Shown here: positions 1-8,060 of the stretch, in pieces
How the letters are laid out: every line of letters begins with the position of its first letter
Numbering within the stretch: position 1 is the stretch's first letter
Assembly (NCBI GenBank): GCA_021792185.1
Contig: JAJYVD010000001.1
Coordinates: forward strand, 97,189-161,188
DNA: 64,000 nucleotides
DNA from: Nitrospirota bacterium
GTDB lineage: Bacteria; Nitrospirota; Thermodesulfovibrionia; Thermodesulfovibrionales; Dissulfurispiraceae
Direction of reading: 5' to 3'
Made by a program: the position numbers and the translations under genes
The notes under the pieces: generated by a model
What the model saw: the letters and a program-made list of their open reading frames with translations, nothing else
Database searches by the model: none
Told to the model about the DNA's origin: nothing

Positions 1-175
1 CGGATGAAGGCTTATCTGTGTTCTTGGATAGAGTCTCATCAGGTGTTCCGGATGAAGGCTTATCTGTGTTCTTGGATAGAGTCTCATCAGGTGTTCCGGA
101 TGAAGGCTTATCTGTGTTCTTGGATAGAGTCTCATCAGGTGTTCCGGATGAAGGCTTATCTGTGTTCTTGGATAG
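1..175 (-). repeat. 48-bp perfect tandem repeat (3.6 copies visible)
   Basis: Bases 1-48, 49-96 and 97-144 are identical, and 145-175 is a partial fourth copy. The unit is 48 bp, a multiple of three, so copy-number changes keep the frame of the minus-strand membrane protein and add or remove 16 residues. There are no spacers between units. The array continues beyond the left edge, so the true copy number is unknown. Confidence 0.95.
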
Positions 176-1024
176 TAAAGATAGGTTCTCGCCAAGATTG
201 ACTTCGCGTATTATGTTTCTGGAATTGGAATCATTCAAAATCTCTTTTATAGCAACAGTGGTATAGGGATAAATAACAAAAAAAATAATCCCTATCGCAA
301 ACAATCTTAACAGTTCTTGTTTATAGGGAGCTTGTTTTTTTTGAATCTTTTTCAATGAAAATAAAACTAAAAAAACAGCATTACTTAAATAAATAAATTT
401 TGTCACAGTAACAAGATAAGGTCTCATGATGAAGACTACTACTATTCCCAGAGTGACAAATATAAAAAATGCAATACATATCTTGCCTTTAAAGTCATTT
501 TTAGTCAACAATAGAATCCCATAAATCAGAAAAAATGTTCCGGCTATTGCAAAACCATCTTTAAGAATTTGTGTGTACCATGTCATTGCAGTTGGATAAA
601 ACAAAAAAGGCAAGACACATAATAACGCTTTTTTTTTGCTATCTATCAGGTTATTTACAACGAGGAATAGAAGCAATGTTGATGTCGCATGAAGGGCAGA
701 ATTAATAGGAATCAATGTCCATGGCTTGGGAAAAGATAGTGCATATACCGCTCCCACTATTCCAGACGTTGGATTGTTATGGTACAGGAGTTCCCAAGCA
801 TGCCAGCCTTCTTTCCTGATTTTTTCGGCTAACTCAATGCCTGCCATGTGAAGCCCGATTGAATCCAATGCACCGTTTAGCAGCCCGTCACCATAATGCA
901 ATGATGGGAAAATGTAGGGAAGAATAACTAATTGAATGGAGGCAGATACCATGCCTGTATAAAGAAAAGAAAAAATCCATATTTTAAAAAGAGACAGGTC
1001 TTGTTCTAAAATATTTATTTTCAT
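1..1024 (-). CDS. Multi-pass membrane protein with C-terminal 16-residue tandem repeats (partial, runs off left edge)
   Basis: The frame opens at an ATG that overlaps the asnB stop (ATGA, 1024-1021) and stays open for 341 codons to base 1, so the 3' end is missing. Hydrophobic segments are visible at about residues 16-38, 102-125, 133-150, 156-175, 181-200, 208-223 and 240-260. A polar stretch follows, then from residue 285 three perfect copies plus nine residues of the repeat SKNTDKPSSGTPDETL. The layout (a polar loop around residues 40-100 with NNPTSG and FPKPW, then clustered helices with an ILKD motif near 153-156) resembles GT-C-type or EpsG/Wzy-type glycan membrane enzymes, but I do not recognise a specific family. 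Being last in the visible operon and translationally coupled to asnB supports a glycan role. The repeat is probably a flexible, length-variable tail. Confidence 0.75.
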   Translation of the reverse strand, partial: MKINILEQDLSLFKIWIFSFLYTGMVSASIQLVILPYIFPSLHYGDGLLNGALDSIGLHMAGIELAEKIRKEGWHAWELLYHNNPTSGIVGAVYALSFPKPWTLIPINSALHATSTLLLFLVVNNLIDSKKKALLCVLPFLFYPTAMTWYTQILKDGFAIAGTFFLIYGILLLTKNDFKGKICIAFFIFVTLGIVVVFIMRPYLVTVTKFIYLSNAVFLVLFSLKKIQKKQAPYKQELLRLFAIGIIFFVIYPYTTVAIKEILNDSNSRNIIREVNLGENLSLLSKNTDKPSSGTPDETLSKNTDKPSSGTPDETLSKNTDKPSSGTPDETLSKNTDKPSS

Positions 1025-2973
1025 GCTACCTTATATTTATCCAGCCATGCCTGAAACATTAAAATATTCCATATTTGATTATGACTGTGCATTCCGTTTA
1101 GATGCATCTGCCATCTTTGTCTTATTGCATCCGCATTAAAATGCCCTTCTTGTTTCAGTCTCTTTTCATTGATTAGTGACTCAGCCCAATCTCTAAGAGG
1201 GCCGCAAAGCCATATATCTATAGGAACTCCAAACCCCATCTTGGGCCGCTCAATAAATTGTTCGGGGATGTACTTGCAAAGAACTTTCCTTAACAACCAC
1301 TTGCACTTATCGCCTCTTATCTTAACATTTAAAGGCAATTTCAATGAAAACTCTGCCACACGATAATCAAGTAAAGGCGCCCTTATTTCAAGGCTCACGG
1401 CCATGCTTGCCCTATCGACTTTCACCAGTATATCATCAGGCAAATAAATAAGCATGTCCATAATTTGCATATATTCGATAGGTTCAGGGAATCTTTCCGA
1501 TATACCTTTGCTCCATATAAGAGTTTCAGGTTCCGAAGAATTTAATACTATATCTTCAGGCTTATCCCACATGCTTATCAAACGTCTATATATTTCAACA
1601 CGGTCATTTAAAAGCAGAATGTTGCCTAGTTTATGTATTTTTTGTCCTATCAGTGCAATGTTGTTTTTGACAGGCAATAAAGCAAATAATTTATCCCAAT
1701 ATGATGGTCTTATGAATAACAACACCTTAGATAATTTCGTTCTTAAAGAAATAGGCAAAATCTTTAATTGGTTGCATAGTTTCTCTCCCCAAAAATAGCG
1801 ATTATAGCCTGCAAAAAGTTCGTCCCCTCCGTCACCAGATAAAGCTACCGTGACATATTTTTTTGTCATTTCAGAAATAAGATAAGTAGGAATCTGAGAA
1901 GGATCGCTAAACGGCTCATCATAATATTCCGGAATCTTGGGTATTACTGAAAGTGCATGGGAAGATGTAACATAGAGTTCCGTATGTTCAGTGCCAAGAT
2001 GCATTGCAACTTTTTTTGCAAAATCAGCTTCATTGTAGGCATCTTCATGGAAACCTATAGAAAAAGTTTTAATTTTTTTTGCGCTCTGAGCCTGCATTAA
2101 GGCTGCAACTGTTGAGGAATCAATACCGCCTGATAAAAAAGCTCCTAATGGAACATCCGATTCCATTCTTATTTTAACTGCATCAAGCAATAAGGTTTCC
2201 AGATTTTCAGTCAATACATCGTCTGACAATTTAAATTTTTCAGTCGCATATTCCCCGGCAATATCCGGCAATGGCCAGTAGCAAACCGGCGCAACTTTAT
2301 TCCTATCGCCATTAGGCTTAATTGCAAGAAAGGATGCCTGTGGAAGCTTTTCTATTCCCTCAAAAATCGAATAAGGCGAAGGAATATAGCCGAATCTGGC
2401 ATATAATGTCAGCGCGCCCCGGTTTATCTTATTTTCAAAATCCGGATGACAGATCAATGCTTTCAGCTCGGAACCGAATAAAAAGCTTTTACCCATCCAT
2501 CCATAGTACAATGGCTTTTTACCAAATCTATCCCGCGCAAGATAAAGAATTTTATCCTGCCTGTCCCAAAGCGCAAAAGCAAACATGCCGTTAAATCTCT
2601 CTAATGATTTTTCAAACCCCCATGTTTCAAAGGCTGCAAGCATCACTTCGGTATCTGAATGGCCTTGCCAATCAACAGCCCCGGCAGAAAATTCCAACTC
2701 TTTCTTCAAAGAACGAAAATTGTAAATCTCCCCGTTGAAAACAATAACATATCTGCCGGTTGCGGAAATCATCGGCTGGCGCCCTTGCTCCGACAAATCA
2801 ATAATTGAGAGACGTCTATGTCCTAATGCAATGCCTAATTTTTCATCTGCCCACACCCCTTCGTCATCAGGGCCACGGTGTATAAGCGTCTGTATCATTT
2901 TTCCGATGATATTCTCCAAAGATATTCTATTTAAGTTAGTATTATATTGAATGAAACCGCTAATGCCGCACAT
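1021..2973 (-). CDS. asnB: Asparagine synthetase-type glutamine-dependent amidotransferase
   Basis: The 650-residue protein begins MCGISGF, which places the catalytic glutaminase cysteine at residue 2. This fixes the start at 2973 although the frame is open five codons further. The class II glutaminase domain (HRGPDDEG near 32-39, FNGEIYN) is followed by the synthetase domain with the ATP-pyrophosphatase loop SGGIDSS. Family activity is ATP-dependent transfer of ammonia from glutamine to a carboxylate. Free asparagine is the classical product, but AsnB homologues inside glycan clusters are often credited with amidating uronic acids. Here the nearby WbpB/WbpD/WbpE-like trio would supply such a carboxylated sugar, so sugar amidation is my inference. 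It lies 24 bases downstream of a GT4 gene and overlaps the next gene by ATGA. Confidence 0.9.
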   Translation of the reverse strand: MCGISGFIQYNTNLNRISLENIIGKMIQTLIHRGPDDEGVWADEKLGIALGHRRLSIIDLSEQGRQPMISATGRYVIVFNGEIYNFRSLKKELEFSAGAVDWQGHSDTEVMLAAFETWGFEKSLERFNGMFAFALWDRQDKILYLARDRFGKKPLYYGWMGKSFLFGSELKALICHPDFENKINRGALTLYARFGYIPSPYSIFEGIEKLPQASFLAIKPNGDRNKVAPVCYWPLPDIAGEYATEKFKLSDDVLTENLETLLLDAVKIRMESDVPLGAFLSGGIDSSTVAALMQAQSAKKIKTFSIGFHEDAYNEADFAKKVAMHLGTEHTELYVTSSHALSVIPKIPEYYDEPFSDPSQIPTYLISEMTKKYVTVALSGDGGDELFAGYNRYFWGEKLCNQLKILPISLRTKLSKVLLFIRPSYWDKLFALLPVKNNIALIGQKIHKLGNILLLNDRVEIYRRLISMWDKPEDIVLNSSEPETLIWSKGISERFPEPIEYMQIMDMLIYLPDDILVKVDRASMAVSLEIRAPLLDYRVAEFSLKLPLNVKIRGDKCKWLLRKVLCKYIPEQFIERPKMGFGVPIDIWLCGPLRDWAESLINEKRLKQEGHFNADAIRQRWQMHLNGMHSHNQIWNILMFQAWLDKYKVA

Positions 2974-2997
2974 GCTGTTAATCCACACAAAAAATTA

Positions 2998-4134
2998 TCA
3001 TCTGTTTTCACTTAGTAATGCATTGTACAACTCGATCAGTTCTTTGACTACGACGGAAATTGAGTATTCTCTCTCTATAAATGCCTGCCCTGCCTCTCTT
3101 ATTTCCTTTGATAATTCTTTATTTTCCAAGAGGAGCAGTATTGCGCTTGCAAGTTCATCGGTATCACATTTAGGCACAATAATGCCCGTAACTCCATGCT
3201 CGATAACAAGCCGTACATCTTTAGTATCAAAAGCGACGACAGGAACTCCCATGCTTTGAGCTTCCATTACCGTAATGCCAGCAAACCCTTCTACAATTCC
3301 CGGCTTAACATAAATATCCGATACTGCTAAGAGGCGCAAAATATCTTGTCTTATGCCCAGAAGGTGCACATTATTTGCGATATTGTATTGATGAATTCGA
3401 CCCTCATAATAGTTTCGCAGTTTGCCTTCTCCTACAATAAAAAAATGCACATCACTTCTTTGTTTAATAATCTTATAAGCAGTCTCAATAAAAAATTCAT
3501 GGCTCTTACGAGGAGCTAATGCCCCTATTGTAATAACAATTCTTTCACGATCATCAACTCCCAATTCTTTTCGGATTCCAACCTTCTCCCGACTCTCCAA
3601 CGGGGATGGTATGCGAACACCAACTACTTTTCTCTCAATAAACCTTGCTTTACTAACAGGTAGCTTTTTCATTAGCTCATAAATTGCCGGTGCAATAATA
3701 ATTATTTTTTTCATCCCCAATGTTAGAAGAAAATTTCTTAATTGTGTTTTAATCAACAATTCATCAGGTGAGTTTTGAAGCCCCATTACACTGCTAATTA
3801 CTATAGGTTTTTTTTCGAGTCGATTTTTTAAAGCATATATTTTCAAAGCAAACCACAAATATAGAGATGCGTATGCTGCAAAAACATGAATTACATCAGG
3901 CTTCCATGATTGTATAGTGTCTGCCAATTCTAAAATAGAACCAATAGGGTTGGAATGAGGAATTTTAATATTAGAAATTTTGCCGCCATTCCTGCACACT
4001 TCTCGTTCGATAATCCCCCCAGAAGAGACAACGAGAACGTCATGGCCTTTATTAATAAACTCTTTGGTCAAAAGGCTGATGTTCGTTTCTATTCCTCCAA
4101 GCATTAAGCTATTTGTAAGCAGTAAGATTTTCAT
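2998..4134 (-). CDS. Glycosyltransferase family 4 (GT-B)
   Basis: A 378-residue protein with the GT-B, family 4 layout. An N-terminal acceptor domain opens with a glycine-rich LGGIET motif near residue 13. A C-terminal donor domain starts around residue 190 with the GALAPRKSHEF segment, and the donor-site E-x7-E region is EGFAGITVMEAQSMGVPVV around 284-302. It would transfer a nucleotide-activated sugar to a lipid-linked glycan at the cytoplasmic membrane face; donor and acceptor cannot be predicted. Its start overlaps the stop of the aminotransferase gene by four bases (4131-4134), indicating coupled translation. Confidence 0.88.
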   Translation of the reverse strand: MKILLLTNSLMLGGIETNISLLTKEFINKGHDVLVVSSGGIIEREVCRNGGKISNIKIPHSNPIGSILELADTIQSWKPDVIHVFAAYASLYLWFALKIYALKNRLEKKPIVISSVMGLQNSPDELLIKTQLRNFLLTLGMKKIIIIAPAIYELMKKLPVSKARFIERKVVGVRIPSPLESREKVGIRKELGVDDRERIVITIGALAPRKSHEFFIETAYKIIKQRSDVHFFIVGEGKLRNYYEGRIHQYNIANNVHLLGIRQDILRLLAVSDIYVKPGIVEGFAGITVMEAQSMGVPVVAFDTKDVRLVIEHGVTGIIVPKCDTDELASAILLLLENKELSKEIREAGQAFIEREYSISVVVKELIELYNALLSENR

Positions 4135-5252
4135 TTGCCCTCAACAAAAAATCTTACAGCCTCTGACACCTTCTTCGCCTGCGATATGGTAAGATGCGGA
4201 CCGATTGGCAAGCTAAGGGTTGACTTGCATTTTTTCTCAGCATTTGGAAATGAATTGTGATTTTTGCCTAAGAATGAAAATGGTTTCATTAAGTGGATTG
4301 GCAAAGGATAATGAAATCCGGTTTCTATGCCGTTTTTATTGAGTTCTTGAGCCAATTCGTCTCTTTTCTCATAATGCACCACGAATAAGTGATAACACGC
4401 TTCGGCATTAAGACTTTCTTTAGGAAACCAAATGCCTTTAATATCAGCGAGATTATCTGTATAATATTGCGCTATTTCCCGCCTCCTTTTATTCCAATCG
4501 TCTAATTTTGTCAGCTTCTTCCGCAAAATGCATGCTTGAATAACATCCATCCTTTCGGTAGAACCGATTAAATGATGCTCATATTTTTTAATCGAGCCGT
4601 GATTCCTCAGCATACGAAGATCGGATGCTAAAATATCATCATTAGTAACAATTGCACCGGCATCTCCGCAAGCGCCTAAATTTTTGCTCGGATAAAAACT
4701 AAACGCCGCGGCATCACAATCTTTGCCGATAATCCTGCCATTTATTTTTGCTCCATGCGCCTGACAAGCGTCTTCAAGAATTCGTATGTTTTTATTTTTT
4801 ATAAATTCATACAGTCCTGTTAAATCCATAGGAAATCCATACAGGTGAACAGGGATTAAAGCTTTTGTTTTTTCGGTTATTGCATGTATAAAATTTTCTA
4901 CCGATGGGTGTATTCCGTCATCGGTTATATCAACCAATACGGGCGTAGCTCCTGCAAGTACTATTGCCTCAGCGGTCGCAATAAAAGTATTTGCAGCCGT
5001 AATAACTTCGTCTCCATTTCCTACGCCCATTGCTCTTAAGGCATAATGCAAAGCGGCAGTTCCGCTACTCAAGGCAATGCAATGTTTTGCTCCTATATAA
5101 TTTGCAAATTCTTCTTCAAAACTATAAACTTCATATCCTCCGATAAGTTCGCCTCGTTGCAGAAGTTTCCTTACCATTGGAAGCGCTTCTTCTTCGATCT
5201 CAGCCCACTGCGATTTCAAATCAACAAATGGAACAATATCAGATATATACAT
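4131..5252 (-). CDS. DegT/DnrJ/EryC1/StrS-family sugar aminotransferase (WbpE-like)
   Basis: A PLP-dependent aminotransferase of 373 residues, the normal family length. Visible motifs are SSGTAALHYALRA (62-74, PLP phosphate binding), EDACQAHGA (160-168) and SFYPSKNLGA with the Schiff-base lysine at about residue 190. These enzymes move an amino group from glutamate to a keto-sugar nucleotide. The next two genes upstream are an acyltransferase of the left-handed beta-helix type and a Gfo/Idh dehydrogenase. That is the WbpE-WbpD-WbpB set which makes a 3-acetamido sugar from a UDP-hexuronic acid, so a 3-keto sugar is the likely substrate. No UDP-sugar 6-dehydrogenase (WbpA) lies in the window, so the uronic-acid link is inferred. 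Confidence 0.88.
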   Translation of the reverse strand: MYISDIVPFVDLKSQWAEIEEEALPMVRKLLQRGELIGGYEVYSFEEEFANYIGAKHCIALSSGTAALHYALRAMGVGNGDEVITAANTFIATAEAIVLAGATPVLVDITDDGIHPSVENFIHAITEKTKALIPVHLYGFPMDLTGLYEFIKNKNIRILEDACQAHGAKINGRIIGKDCDAAAFSFYPSKNLGACGDAGAIVTNDDILASDLRMLRNHGSIKKYEHHLIGSTERMDVIQACILRKKLTKLDDWNKRRREIAQYYTDNLADIKGIWFPKESLNAEACYHLFVVHYEKRDELAQELNKNGIETGFHYPLPIHLMKPFSFLGKNHNSFPNAEKKCKSTLSLPIGPHLTISQAKKVSEAVRFFVEGK

Positions 5253-5724
5253 TTTTCGCCTTTTTTAGCAATTTTGCCGGATTGCCCGCTACAATTGTGC
5301 CTGGAGCAACATTCTTAGTAACCGTCGATCCCGCCCCAATAAGCGCCCCCTCTCCTATCTCAACACCGCATAGGATAGTTGCATTGCTTCCAATCGAGGC
5401 TCCCTTCCGCACAATGGTCTGGACTACCTGCCATTCTCCATCCTCGATCATTTTACCATCTGTAAAAGAAGCAGGGTACCTGTCATTAATGAAGGTTACA
5501 CCGTGTCCGATAAAAACATTATCTTCTATAATAACGCCCTCGCAAATAAAGGTATGGCTGGACACCTTTACATTATTCCCAATTACAGCTCCCTTTTGAA
5601 TCTCGACAAATGCACCTATTTTAGTATTGTCTCCAATAGAGCACTCATAAAGATTGACAAAGGCAAAAAGTTTAACGTTTGAGCCAAATTTTACGTTGAC
5701 AATTCTGCAATAATCGCATTTCAC
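5239..5724 (-). CDS. Hexapeptide-repeat sugar N-acetyltransferase (WbpD-like)
   Basis: A 161-residue protein made almost wholly of hexapeptide repeats ([IV]-G-x4), starting near residue 25 (CSIGDNTKIGAF). It has the NDRYPAS loop near residue 80, a final coil IGAGSTVTKNVAPGTIVAGNPAK, and the usual proline-glycine-NPAK exit. This is the trimeric left-handed beta-helix acyltransferase fold that uses acetyl-CoA. Length and motif order match WbpD/WlbB-type enzymes, which acetylate the 3-amino group produced by a DegT aminotransferase. It overlaps the aminotransferase gene (14 bases) and the Gfo/Idh gene (ATGA), fitting a single pathway. Confidence 0.85.
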   Translation of the reverse strand: MKCDYCRIVNVKFGSNVKLFAFVNLYECSIGDNTKIGAFVEIQKGAVIGNNVKVSSHTFICEGVIIEDNVFIGHGVTFINDRYPASFTDGKMIEDGEWQVVQTIVRKGASIGSNATILCGVEIGEGALIGAGSTVTKNVAPGTIVAGNPAKLLKKAKNVYI

Positions 5725-6734
5725 AAAATTATCTCCTTTCCTTTCCTCTTAATGCTCTTTTCAGCAGCTTCTAATAATTTTACAACCCGCAATCCTTCCT
5801 CAGCTCCGGAGATAGGCTTTGCTTTATGACGAACAACCTGAGCAAAATGTTCAATCTCTGTGTTTAACGCTTCTATATTATCAATCTGGGGCGCATACAT
5901 ATTACCGACTCTGTACTGCACTAATCGTTTGTAAATATTATCCTTAGTTGCCGCGACATCAACTCCTTTGTCATATATTTTTAGTTTTTCGGAAGGTTCC
6001 ATATCGTTAAACACAAGCATTTTTTGTGATCCACCGACAATTGTCATTCTTATTTTTACCGGAGCCAACCAGTTGAATGTAAAATGAGCGATCATGTTAT
6101 TATCAAACCGAAGAATCATATATGCAATATTCTCGATGTTATCAGAAAAATGAGCTACTCCAAAGGTCTGAACGCTTATCGGCTTATGCGCGAGAATATA
6201 ATCCAGCATTGCAAGATCATGCGGAGCAAGATCCCACACAACATTCACGTCATGTTGAAAAAGACCGAGATTTATTCTAACAGAATCCCAATAAAGTATT
6301 TCTCCCAACTCTCCGGATAATATAATTTCTTTTATTTTTCTCACAGCGCTCGTATAATTAAAGGTGTGCCCCACAGTTAAGGTAACATTCTTTTTTTCTG
6401 CGAGTTCGATTAATATCTCTGCCTGCTTCACAGTACGGGTCATTGGTTTTTCAAGCAAAACATGCTTCCCTGCAGCAAGGCTTGCTTTTGCAAGCTCAAA
6501 ATGTGTATCAACAGGTGTAGCGATAACTACCGCTTCTATGGATTCATCGCTGATTACTTCAAAAATATCTGTTGTTTTCTTAACAGATTGGTATGACGAA
6601 CCAACTTTTTTAAGTCTATTGATATTATAATCGCACAAACAGCATAACTCCGTCGAACTGCACGAAACGATATTTCTTGCCAAGTTAGGCCCCCAATATC
6701 CAAGCCCTACAACAGCCACGTTAACCGGTTTCAT
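5721..6734 (-). CDS. Gfo/Idh/MocA-family sugar-nucleotide oxidoreductase (WbpB-like)
   Basis: A 337-residue protein with an N-terminal Rossmann motif (VGLGYWGPN, 9-17), the family EKP motif at 95-97 and the catalytic-region pattern DLAPHD around 168-173, followed by the alpha/beta C-terminal domain. Gfo/Idh enzymes oxidise or reduce a sugar carbon with NAD(P). Beside an aminotransferase and a hexapeptide acetyltransferase the best-known role is 3-oxidation of a UDP-N-acetyl-uronic acid (WbpB/WlbA). Its start overlaps the preceding GT4 gene by ATGA (6731-6734). The exact sugar is not shown by the sequence. Confidence 0.85.
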   Translation of the reverse strand: MKPVNVAVVGLGYWGPNLARNIVSCSSTELCCLCDYNINRLKKVGSSYQSVKKTTDIFEVISDESIEAVVIATPVDTHFELAKASLAAGKHVLLEKPMTRTVKQAEILIELAEKKNVTLTVGHTFNYTSAVRKIKEIILSGELGEILYWDSVRINLGLFQHDVNVVWDLAPHDLAMLDYILAHKPISVQTFGVAHFSDNIENIAYMILRFDNNMIAHFTFNWLAPVKIRMTIVGGSQKMLVFNDMEPSEKLKIYDKGVDVAATKDNIYKRLVQYRVGNMYAPQIDNIEALNTEIEHFAQVVRHKAKPISGAEEGLRVVKLLEAAEKSIKRKGKEIIL

Positions 6735-8008
6735 ATAGTTTCTCCATCTCCTTTTTGCTTATAATATCGTACAAATACTTTTTCGTATTCATTTCTTTCA
6801 TGTTCATAAAGCTTTTCCGGATTCATCATTTCTAATGCCCTTGCCCTCACGTTTTCACCCATACGTTTGGCGTAATCAGGATTATCTAAATATTTTATCA
6901 CTGCATCAACCATTCCATGCACATCATTATTTTCGACTAATTCTCCTGTCTCATCCGTCTTTATTAATTCTGATTGCCATTCGAAATCATAAGCAACTAT
7001 AGGAACACCTGCCAATGCAGCCTCGCTTAGTGCCCTGCCGGAATGTGGTGATAGCACTGCAACGGCATGTGGAAGAATTGTTGCAATCCACTTTTGATCC
7101 TTATTGCCGACAAAAATAATTTCGTTACCGATATGCATATCTTTGGCAAGTTCGATAAGAAAACTTTTCATGCTTCCATCGCCGACAAGAACAGCTTTTA
7201 GCTTCTTGCCTCTCTTATTAATTTCGGCAATGGCTTTCAAAACATGATCCTGACGTTTAATAGCCTCTAATCGTGCAATCGAGATTACAAAAGGAGTATC
7301 GGTCAGTCCCAATTCTCTTAAGAATAAATCCGCAAAGGGACGCTCATCTGGAGATACTCTATGTGCCGGATGTATGAGATTTCCATAACGAAATACGGTT
7401 GTATATTCTTTCCGTGCACCGCTTTTTATCGCAAAATCACGACTGTCTTCATTTGCACCTGCAGTAAGATCAGTTCTCTTAAGGACAAAATTCTCAACGC
7501 ACTTTTCTATCCACCTTTTTCTGAATAAGCGAGGCATTGTAGGCCTGCCGGTAGCCTCATAAAATTTATCGTGATTAGCAGTAACACGTACAACCAAGGG
7601 TATCCTATGTAGTCTTGATAGCAAAAGACCAAGGAAGCCAACATAATTAGAATCTGTCGCCCTGATTACCAGAATTTTCTCCTTCTTAATCAGTCTATAT
7701 AAGGTTATTAACACATCAATTTGCGAGAGAATAAAGTTAATGAATGCAGCTTTTTTCAGCAAACGAAACCGGCCAATCTTCCCCTCCATAATCGTATGCC
7801 TCTCCGAAAACTGTGTTGTAACGATCTCACCATATGTCTCTGATTCATTCTTTGGCGGTATTACCGTGGCATATGGATGCACAGACCATACATGGTCAAA
7901 ATAGCCATTAAGGTCTCTAGATAAGACCGGTTCATACAATTGCCTTTCTTTAATTATTTCCAAAGTATAGGATGTATCAAGTACTAAGAGTTTTTTTCCA
8001 TTGCTCAT
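6731..8008 (-). CDS. Glycosyltransferase family 4-like protein
   Basis: A 425-residue GT-B transferase. The C-terminal donor domain shows ISIARLEAIKRQDHV and the sugar-nucleotide site HSGRALSEAALAGVPIVAYD, which carries the conserved glutamate and small-residue run of GT4 enzymes. The N-terminal half begins with a hydrophobic strand (KKLLVLDTSYT) and contains a basic helix near 100-125 that could contact the membrane. No donor can be assigned. It sits between a B12-type radical SAM gene (about 50 bases away) and the WbpB-like dehydrogenase (4-base overlap). Confidence 0.82.
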   Translation of the reverse strand: MSNGKKLLVLDTSYTLEIIKERQLYEPVLSRDLNGYFDHVWSVHPYATVIPPKNESETYGEIVTTQFSERHTIMEGKIGRFRLLKKAAFINFILSQIDVLITLYRLIKKEKILVIRATDSNYVGFLGLLLSRLHRIPLVVRVTANHDKFYEATGRPTMPRLFRKRWIEKCVENFVLKRTDLTAGANEDSRDFAIKSGARKEYTTVFRYGNLIHPAHRVSPDERPFADLFLRELGLTDTPFVISIARLEAIKRQDHVLKAIAEINKRGKKLKAVLVGDGSMKSFLIELAKDMHIGNEIIFVGNKDQKWIATILPHAVAVLSPHSGRALSEAALAGVPIVAYDFEWQSELIKTDETGELVENNDVHGMVDAVIKYLDNPDYAKRMGENVRARALEMMNPEKLYEHERNEYEKVFVRYYKQKGDGETI

Positions 8009-8060
8009 TGTTCATCTCAAGTCAGGAATTCATTTCGGATAGTGTGACCTTAATGTTTTT

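Noticed and set aside
1-175. CRISPR array
   Set aside because: Units are directly joined with no spacers, and the 48-bp period preserves a protein frame.
4-266. Two plus-strand open frames made of short repeats
   Set aside because: They are reverse-strand shadows of the 48-bp repeat. The minus-strand frame continues from a convincing 284-residue membrane protein.
1021-2988. Longer asnB start five codons upstream
   Set aside because: The glutaminase cysteine must follow the initiator Met, so translation has to begin at 2973.
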